This document shows positions 56,918 to 64,000 of a stretch of 64,000 nucleotides of DNA, one piece after another; the first letter of the stretch is position 1, and each line of letters starts with the position of its first letter. The notes beneath the pieces were generated by a model, which ran no database searches, was not told the origin of the DNA, and was given only the letters and a program-made list of their open reading frames with translations. The stretch comes from Cystobasidium ongulense (Eukaryota > Basidiomycota > Cystobasidiomycetes > Cystobasidiales > Cystobasidiaceae), in NCBI GenBank assembly GCA_022835595.1, contig BQUP01000003.1, positions 130,629 through 194,628 of the forward strand, given 5' to 3'. The translations under genes were made by a program, and so were the position numbers.

Positions 56918-59900
56918 ATGTTGGATCCGAAGGAGGTGCTGAAGCAGCTGACCAGCGAAGAGAAGATTGCTCTCTTATCTGGATCCGACATGTGGCATAC
57001 GGTGGCCATCCCAAGACTCAATATTCCGCGTGTTAGAGTAGGTGCAAGGCAGCAGCACAAGCAGCAGCCCATACTGAGATACGATTACTTCTGATCACCA
57101 CAGATGAGCGACGGACCTGTACGCTTTTCTATAAACGCTCCCTCCTTAGTTCGCCACTGACTACCATCTCAAACATGACAGAACGGTGTTCGCGGGACTG
57201 CCTGTAAGTTACGCAGCAAGCTGGGTAGTTACAATGACTGAAATGCATCTATAGGGATTGGAGGAGCCCCTGCTTCTTGCTTCCCATGCGCTACTGCACT
57301 CGGAGCTTCGTTCAATGAGCCCCTATTAGAGCGCGTAGGCCGAGCATTAGGCGACGAATGTCGCGCGCGAGGAGTCCATTGCTTGTTAGGGCCAACTACA
57401 AATATTCACCGTCATCCCTGTGGAGGGCGAGGATTCGAATCATACTCAGAAGGTAAGTCGAAACAGCTGTGAAAGAGATGTAGCTAATCCATAAACGCAA
57501 TTATTAGATCCTCGCTTGTCCGGAGCGCTCGGCACAGCATGGTCTCGCGGCGTTCAAGCTAAGAAGGTTATGACGAGTAAGCGCAATCCTCTCCTCAAAC
57601 TTCGAATAGAAGCTAATGCTCGATGCAGCGCCGAAACGTGTGTTCTTGAAGTTTAAGATATAAACGCGACTCTCGACTTAAATAACCTTACAGATTATGT
57701 GGCCAACGAACAAGAGTACATGAGAAGGAGCAACAACAGTAAGTGTGTATGCCCGTGCACAACTGGCTAGTGTTTTAATTTCACCTAATTTTCTGATTTA
57801 GGTGTCATCGATGAGCGGACATTACATGAAATATACCTCGAACCCTTTCGCCTACAATGTTTAATCAGTCCTAGCGGTTTTGTAAGTCCTCGGACGCCTC
57901 AACTTCGTAACCTTCGCGCTAAGTATATTCATCGATTACAGATGCCCAGCTATAATCGCGTAAATGGCGTACACGTCGCAGAACACCCATACCTTTTGCG
58001 CAAAGTTCTGCGGGACGATTTCCAGTTTGATGGCATAACGATCTCCGACTGGTCCGGCACTGCATCCTCTGCAGATTCAATCAAAGCTTCACTGGATTTG
58101 GAGATGCCTGGTATGTTCAACTTGCATTCCGGCCGTCCTGCGCAGACTAAATATATGTCAACTAGGCCCGGCTTTGATGCGTGGAGCAGCTTGCGAGCGA
58201 GACGTCATGACTGGCAAGCTGACTCACGCAGACATTGATGAATGCGTACTTCGAGTAAGCCTTCATATTTAAGTGAAGTCTTCGGTGGGCGCGAGCTTAC
58301 CTGGCACATTTTGGCAGGTATTACAATTCGTCAAACGGGCGATTGATTCGGGCATTCCTTTTGAACACCCAGAAGAGACAATAGACACGCCGAAAGTTCG
58401 ACAGCTTCTCCAGGAAGCAGCTAGAGAGGGAGTGGTGCTTCTCAAGAATGATCAGGGAGTCCTCCCACTACAGAAAGTGGAAGGAAAGAAAATCGCTGTC
58501 ATCGGACCCAACGCAAACCAGGCCTTCATCTGTAAGTCCTGACTCCTTAGTCGATGCACAATGGAGACTTAGGCAATGACCTTAATCGTAGCCGGCGGTG
58601 GCAGTGCAAGTCTAGCTGCAACGTACGCGGTCAAGCCTCTGGAAGGCATCAAGCAAGTGGCTGAAGATATGGGCGCCACCGTTCAGTACGAACAGGGCGT
58701 GGAGACGTCTAGATGGACCCCACTTCTTACAGAGTACTTAAGAATGCCTGAAGGAAAGCAGGTAGGGAGCTCGAGAGCGTATATCGAGTTCTTTGACGTG
58801 AAGTGAGCTTAGATAATTACGTAGCTGCTCTTACCTTCGTGATACTGATTGACCTTCCTTCTTCAGCCCGTGGGAAGTGACGGACGCCAAGCCACTGCAC
58901 ACACGCGAAAGTGTTTCTGCCTTCAACTACTTTATCGACGGCATACCTACTACCGTGCCCGTCAGAGGCTGGGTCAGGGTATGTGATATATCTCCGTCTT
59001 GAATCATAAGCCAGACTTTGATCTTGAACTCTTGCAGCTGCGAACGACTTTCATTCCCAATAGGAGCGGAATGGTGAGTACGAGACTGACTCTGTAACGG
59101 TATTAAATGAGTTATCGCCTAATGCGTTGTGTTTCAAGTGGTTGTTGGGACTCGGCGTTGCTGGTCAAGCCGATCTTTACGTGAATGGGCAGAAGTTCAT
59201 CGACAATTCCACTGACCAGACTCCTGGCCTGTTGTTTGTATGTCGGATGTAGCAGACCGTCGAAGTCCGGGACTGATTTCGCCCTTACAGTTCACTACGG
59301 GAGCCGAGGAGGTCTGCAAAGAGCTTACAGTAGAAGCTGGGAAGTCATACGCCTTAGAAGTGCGCTTTTCGAACTTCCAGCAGCTCAGTGCTGCATCTCC
59401 CTATGTAAGCAGGCTGCCGGAAAGCTTGGAAGCTCGGACTCACCACCTCTTGCACATTACAGTCCGGCCGACGCGGTGGTATCAGACTTGGTGGTAACTT
59501 CAAAGTAGAGAGTGAGCAAGGTATACGCCAAGCTGTGGAACTTTGCAAGGGATCAGACAGTAAGCTCTTCAGACTGTCGATCATCCGTCGATTTCACTTA
59601 AATCGGATCTTGCAGTCACCGTACTCGTAGTCGGAACCAGCAGCGAGTGGGAATCTGAAGCTTATGACCGCTTTGACATGAAGTAGGTGACCAATACGTC
59701 TTCGATCGCTATGTAGTTGGGCTGACATTGCGCGACAGATTACCGAAAGACACCGACGCATTAGTGGAGGCCATACTGAAGGTCGACCCTAACGCCATAG
59801 TAGTGAACCAGTCGGGCATGCCAGTGGAATTCCCATGGATACGAAGGGCATCAACAGTCGTACAGGTAAAGTGACTTCCACGAACGCACTCGGTGCTCAA

Positions 59901-60686
59901 GCTGACGGACGTCCGCTATTCTTTCTCGAAGGCATTCCTGGGCGGGAACGAGGGCGGCAATGCCATCGCCGACATTATTTTCGGAAAGACCAACCCGTCA
60001 GGGAAACTACCTATGACTTTCCCAAAAGTGTTGGAAGACTGTCCAAGTAACGCCAATTTCGGGCAGGCCATGACAACTGTATATGCCGAAGGTCTGAAGA
60101 TCGGATACCGCTACTTCGATAGACCCGGTAATCCCAGCAGCCAGTTCGCTTTCGGGTGTGTCTTCTTCCTGCCGCGCGATATGCAGAAACTGACGGAGAT
60201 ATATCCTTTCCACAGTCATGGGCTTTCTTACACCACTTTCGCTTATTCGGACATCCGAACAGAGGGCACTCCTGGCTTCGGGGTCAACGTCGGCTTCACT
60301 GTTAAGAATACTGGCAAGCTTAGAGGAGCGGAGGCGGCTCAGGTTTATGTTCACGCACTATCCTCTCGCGTAGAGCGGCCAGACGTGGAGCTTAAGGGTT
60401 TCGCGAAGGTTCACCTCGAACCCGGCGAGTCGAAGCGTCTTGAAGTCAATTTGGATGTAAGTGTTGTATATGGCTTTCGCTACTGAACGTGTCTGACATT
60501 GTTTCTTCATTTCAGCACCAAGCATTCTCCTTCTATGATGTTCAGAAGCAGGGATGGGTGGGGGAAGCCGGCTGCTATGAAATTAGGGTTGGTGGTTCTT
60601 CGATCCACACAGCTTTAAGTGTTCCGTTCGTGTTGGAGAAGAGCTTCTCTTGGGTCGGTGTGAAGGAACCATGGGTACTACTGTGA
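56918..60686 (+). CDS. Intracellular GH3 beta-glucosidase with PA14 insert
   Basis: Hydrolyses beta-glucosides. The protein starts directly with [21 protein letters not shown] and has no signal peptide, so it should be cytosolic. The GH3 barrel shows [46 protein letters not shown], and KHFVANEQE-type residues (seen as NYVANEQE). The catalytic Asp lies in ITISDWSGT. The second GH3 domain holds [14 protein letters not shown] and [13 protein letters not shown]14 domain ([32 protein letters not shown]) is inserted, as in fungal and yeast beta-glucosidases. [19 protein letters not shown] and [11 protein letters not shown] follow, then a fibronectin III-like end. About fifteen exons; those between 57200 and 57950 are small and partly uncertain. 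Together with the transporter it forms a plausible uptake-then-hydrolyse pair. Confidence 0.9.
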
Positions 60687-60942
60687 AGTGAAGCTTAGAG
60701 AATAGTATTCAGAATGGTATTGTATCGCATATGCTAGCTTTTTTCGTTATATCATCATTATACGCAATAGAGGCCGAAGATTCGTTGAGGACCCATGCGA
60801 AGGCGGTTAGTGATGAATGCAGATCTCTGCCTACTTGCGTCTGATGTCGAACACAATGTAATCAAGCTTGTCATGCTTCCGACTTTACACGATAGTATTC
60901 CATTTCATCTTCCGGCCCCCTCACGCTACGATCTTTGTAACT

Positions 60943-61790
60943 CTACTCCTGTCCAGCACAGTGTGCTTGGTACTGTTCGTCATTCATGAGTTCCTTGAGC
61001 TCGTTCGGGTCGGTAAGCTTGATTCTGCAAAGCCAGCCTGCGGAACGGAGCAAGGTGCTTAGTGTTAGCTAATGCTCACTTCACGAAACTTTCGTGATTC
61101 CTTCTTACCATTCTCTTCAGGACTGCGATTTAGAAGGGCTGGTTGATCACCTAGCTCTTCGTTTATTTCCTCGATAACGCCGGAGACTGGCGCGTAGATG
61201 TCGGAAGCAGCTGTCAAACCAATCGTCAGTATAGAAAAGCGAAGAGCCGTGGGATCGGCAAGGTCGACTTAGCAATTCTACCTTTGACACTCTCTACAGC
61301 TCCAATTTGATCTATGAAGCAGTGAATTGCACAGTGAGCCGTGTTATCAGATTCAAAATAGACAGCAACAGCTTACCATGCTTGGCCACTTCTGTCCCCG
61401 CTGTTGGCAATTCTACGAAGACGACGTCTCCGAGAGCTTTCTGAGCATATTCAGTGATTCCAATAGTGCCTATTTTCTGTATTGCGTCATGTGAAATGCG
61501 CGTTAGGTGGCTTATGAGTAATTGCTGCACTATATGGAGCGGAATCGCAGCGGCCTCACAGTGCTCGAGTCGAAGGAAACCCATTCGTGTTCAGGTGTAT
61601 ATGATTTAGCTATACTCACATTCAGTAGATAAGCATCAGCAATCAATCATGCAGACCATGAATACTGTCACACTGGCTTACTGCTTGCGAATCGTGCTGT
61701 CCTGAAAGCAGCCATGCGGGCTCCATTTGCAGCTCTGAATGCGGGCGCCTTGAAGGCATGTGAAACGACAGGTCTTAGCGCTTGAAGCAT
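60943..61790 (-). CDS. GCV3: Glycine cleavage system H protein, mitochondrial
   Basis: Lipoyl carrier of the glycine decarboxylase complex. The first exon encodes a basic mitochondrial presequence ([22 protein letters not shown]...). The mature part runs [34 protein letters not shown] and [18 protein letters not shown] with the lipoylated Lys. [25 protein letters not shown] and [16 protein letters not shown] close it. This is the whole H-protein in normal length (about 165 aa). Six exons, with the VESVK exon very short. Convergent with the beta-glucosidase, 256 bp apart. Confidence 0.95.
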
Positions 61791-62074
61791 CTTGATAACA
61801 GCAATACTGGTCTGGGTAATGCAAGAGAAGAAGCAAGTATGTGCGAAGCCGGAGAAAGTCAAGCGAAGCTGCTGTTTGACAGCGCATGACCTTGCGCGTG
61901 ATCGGAGCAGGCATATACAAGTCAGAGATATATGCGAGAATTGCGAGATCCACGCATTTCAAATGCAGCAAGTATTGACTGGAAGCGTAGTATGCAAAAC
62001 AACAAGAAAGAGGCGGAACGTTTGCCCTACTGGCCACAAAGCTGGCACAGATCATACACGCAAGCAAGAAAGTA

Positions 62075-63936
62075 CTACTTTTTGCTACCACCCTTGCCTT
62101 CAAAGCCAGGTCTGCCTTTCTTCTTTGCAGACTGCTTTCCAACGCTCTTTGAAGCTTTGACTCCCATCTTCTTGTCCTTCTTTTGCTGTAGACGGGCGCT
62201 GATATTCTCCTCTCGCTTCTTTGCCACGGCATGTTGTGACTTTTGAATGGTCTCCTTGCGGTCAGCCCTGAGAATCATGAGAATAAAGTCAGTATTCGGT
62301 ATACACAAGTGAATTTGGAGCAGAATAATCAACATACCAATCCTTTCGGCTCTTATCCTTCGACTTTTCTTTCTTCTTCAGCATCTTCTTCAATTTTGTT
62401 TCATCGTCGTAGACCTTTGTTCCCTCGGCTCTCATGGCCATTCTCTCCCACTTGTCCTTCTCCTCAGCGCGCTCTCTAGCTTCAGGAGTCAACTTCGCCA
62501 GGAACTCGCCTCTCTTGTTCAGTGCGCTTAGCGCGACAGTCGGATTATGTGACGTAACACCAAGCTTTGTGTTCTTGCCCAAGTGCTCGCGCTGCTTTTT
62601 GGTCAACTTGGGAGCATCGACTTCCTTCAAAGCTGAAGAAGATGCAAAGTCGAGCGACGAAAAGGCGATGGAATTGGAAGGTATTGAGGCAGACGAAGTA
62701 GATGCATGCGGCACGACAGCTTGAGGGATATCAGCTACCGACTTGGATGGTACGGCAGCAGGTGGTGCAGCAACTGCCGGGGTTGAAGTAGCTGTTTCAG
62801 CCGTCGCTGCATCGCCCTTGGTGTCGAAATCAAAGAATTGTCGCTTGCCCTCCTTCTTGAGCTGCTTTTTGATATCGCTCATCTTGTGTGGCTTGCTCGA
62901 TGCTTCAGGTAAAGCAGACATCGACTCTTTCTGCTTGCCTTTGAAGCTGCTTGATGTACCATCTTCTTTCTCCTTTCTAATGCGAGCCTTTGTATTCTTA
63001 CGCCTCTTTTCTCGTAAATCAGATTGTCGTTTCCGTTCAGCCAACAGAGCTTCCTTGCCAGCTGATGTACCTTCAACTTCCATAACTGATTCATCGCCAT
63101 TTGCAGTATCACCAGCAGTAGATCCAGCTTTGCTTTGAGATTGCAAATTTGCTCGCAGTTCGGCGATGCTAGGTCGAGCAGATGTGGATGGAGCAGCGGC
63201 AGTTGCATCATCATCTGAACCGACAAAGTCAATATCGTTGTCAGAGTCGGACTGATTGTCAATGTTGACTGCTGTATTGGATTTCGTTGAAATGTCCTCA
63301 AAGTCGAAACCTTTCAAGTAGGATTGCTTCATTTCTCGTCGTGTCTTTGCATTCTTTTGCTCCTCGCGCGCAGTTTGGATTTCTGTGACTGTACGTGGGG
63401 TGGTAGGGTCGTACTGCGGTAGGAAGAGGTCAGGAAAAATGACTACAAGGAATATACCTCCTGAGGATATCTGCCTACCTTCGCCTTCTTAGCTACTCTT
63501 TTAGCCAACGAAGCTTCCATTTTCTCCTTTGCAGCATCTTGGGCAGCTTTACGTTTTTGTTTCCTATCCATGTTTGCTGGTAATGCAGCCTGTAAAGTGA
63601 TGCAGTATTCACAAGAGTTGGGCGGTGAGCGATCAGCTTTGCAAAACTGTCGAGACCTGGAGAACTTCAGCCACTGACCGGCTGCTCCTCGTCGTCCTGT
63701 GTGAGGTAGTACTTTGCGGGCACAAGATTGAGTAGCGTGGTGAAAGAATCATTGTACGTAGTCAGACTAGCCTGGAGTTGTTGCATTTTTGAGTGGAAGA
63801 TGACAATGTACGGCAAAGGGTCGAATTTTCAGCTCCAATGCGCGGAAGGTGAGTTGCCCTCTCAAGAACCCACCTTGAGCTCCTCGGCGTGCTCCTTGCT
63901 GGGCTGTGCGAGCTTCTGTTTGATCTTCTTTGCCAT
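62075..63936 (-). CDS. RRP14: Ribosome biogenesis protein RRP14/SURF6
   Basis: Nucleolar factor for pre-rRNA processing. About five exons, start at 63936. The N-terminal RRP14 domain has FTTLLNLVPAKYYLTQD, then Lys/Ala-rich helices. The centre is acidic (DSDNDIDFVGSDDD). KKQLKKEGKRQFFDFD and KKQREHLGKNTKLG follow, and NKRGEFLAKLTPEARERAEE and KLKKMLKKKEKSKDKSRKDW mark the conserved SURF6 C-terminal region. It ends RPGFEGKGGSKK. The last intron splits the Trp codon after KD. Complete at both ends within the window. Confidence 0.92.
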
Positions 63937-64000
63937 GGTAGTCTGCGGCTTCTTGTTCTTGTGGTGCGTGGTTGGCGGTGATGGAGAGGTGCGTCCATCG

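Noticed and set aside
1-64000. Mobile elements, viral relics, rRNA or CRISPR arrays
   Set aside because: No reverse transcriptase, transposase, integrase or capsid-like frame, no terminal repeats and no spaced repeat array were found on reading the window.

Overview
The window is a gene-dense, intron-rich fungal chromosome segment. Genes are split by many short spliceosomal introns (mostly 50-75 nt, GT-AG, with CTGAC or CTAAC-type branch sites), and fungal-only families are present (Zn2Cys6 regulators, fungal-type MFS carriers). The intron density (up to 19 exons in one gene) suggests a basidiomycete; I cannot name a genus. No transposable element, viral relic, rRNA, tRNA or CRISPR array was recognised.

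Layout. 0.4-3.5 kb: a membrane-anchored glycosyltransferase (minus strand). 4.0-40.3 kb: a large accessory metabolic cluster. In order it holds SDR-A, a Dal5-type MFS carrier, SDR-B, Baeyer-Villiger monooxygenase 1 (BVMO1), an orphan Cys/His-rich acidic protein, BVMO2 (inverted relative to BVMO1), a Zn2Cys6 activator, an Old Yellow Enzyme (OYE), SDR-C, an AKT2-like alpha/beta hydrolase, an acyl-CoA ligase, a nitronate monooxygenase, SDR-D, a cytochrome P450 and an HSL/GDXG-family esterase. 40.5-46.9 kb: housekeeping genes (MAF1, SDH3, a PI31-type proteasome regulator). 47.0-60.7 kb: a second accessory block with SDR-E, an ornithine cyclodeaminase/mu-crystallin homologue, a second Zn2Cys6 regulator, a sugar transporter and an intracellular GH3 beta-glucosidase. 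60.9-63.9 kb: housekeeping genes again (glycine cleavage H protein, RRP14/SURF6).

How the genes may work together. The 4-40 kb cluster has one enzyme for every step expected in breakdown of an alicyclic or monoterpenoid alcohol or ketone: P450 hydroxylation, SDR oxidation, OYE reduction of an enone, BVMO ring expansion to a lactone, GDXG-type lactone hydrolysis, further SDR oxidation, CoA activation. Five of the six consecutive genes between 23.6 and 35.7 kb end in PTS1-like tripeptides (AKL, AKL, PKL, AHL, AKL), so the late steps are probably peroxisomal. A GCGGA...TCCGC inverted repeat recurs upstream of several cluster genes and is a candidate operator for the resident Zn2Cys6 protein. BVMO1 appears to need a single-nucleotide exon to keep its reading frame and its conserved Gly-Pro-Asn motif. 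The 50-61 kb block looks like a beta-glucoside uptake and hydrolysis unit. Exon structures are by eye: starts, stops and most junctions are frame-checked, but a few joins are marked uncertain.
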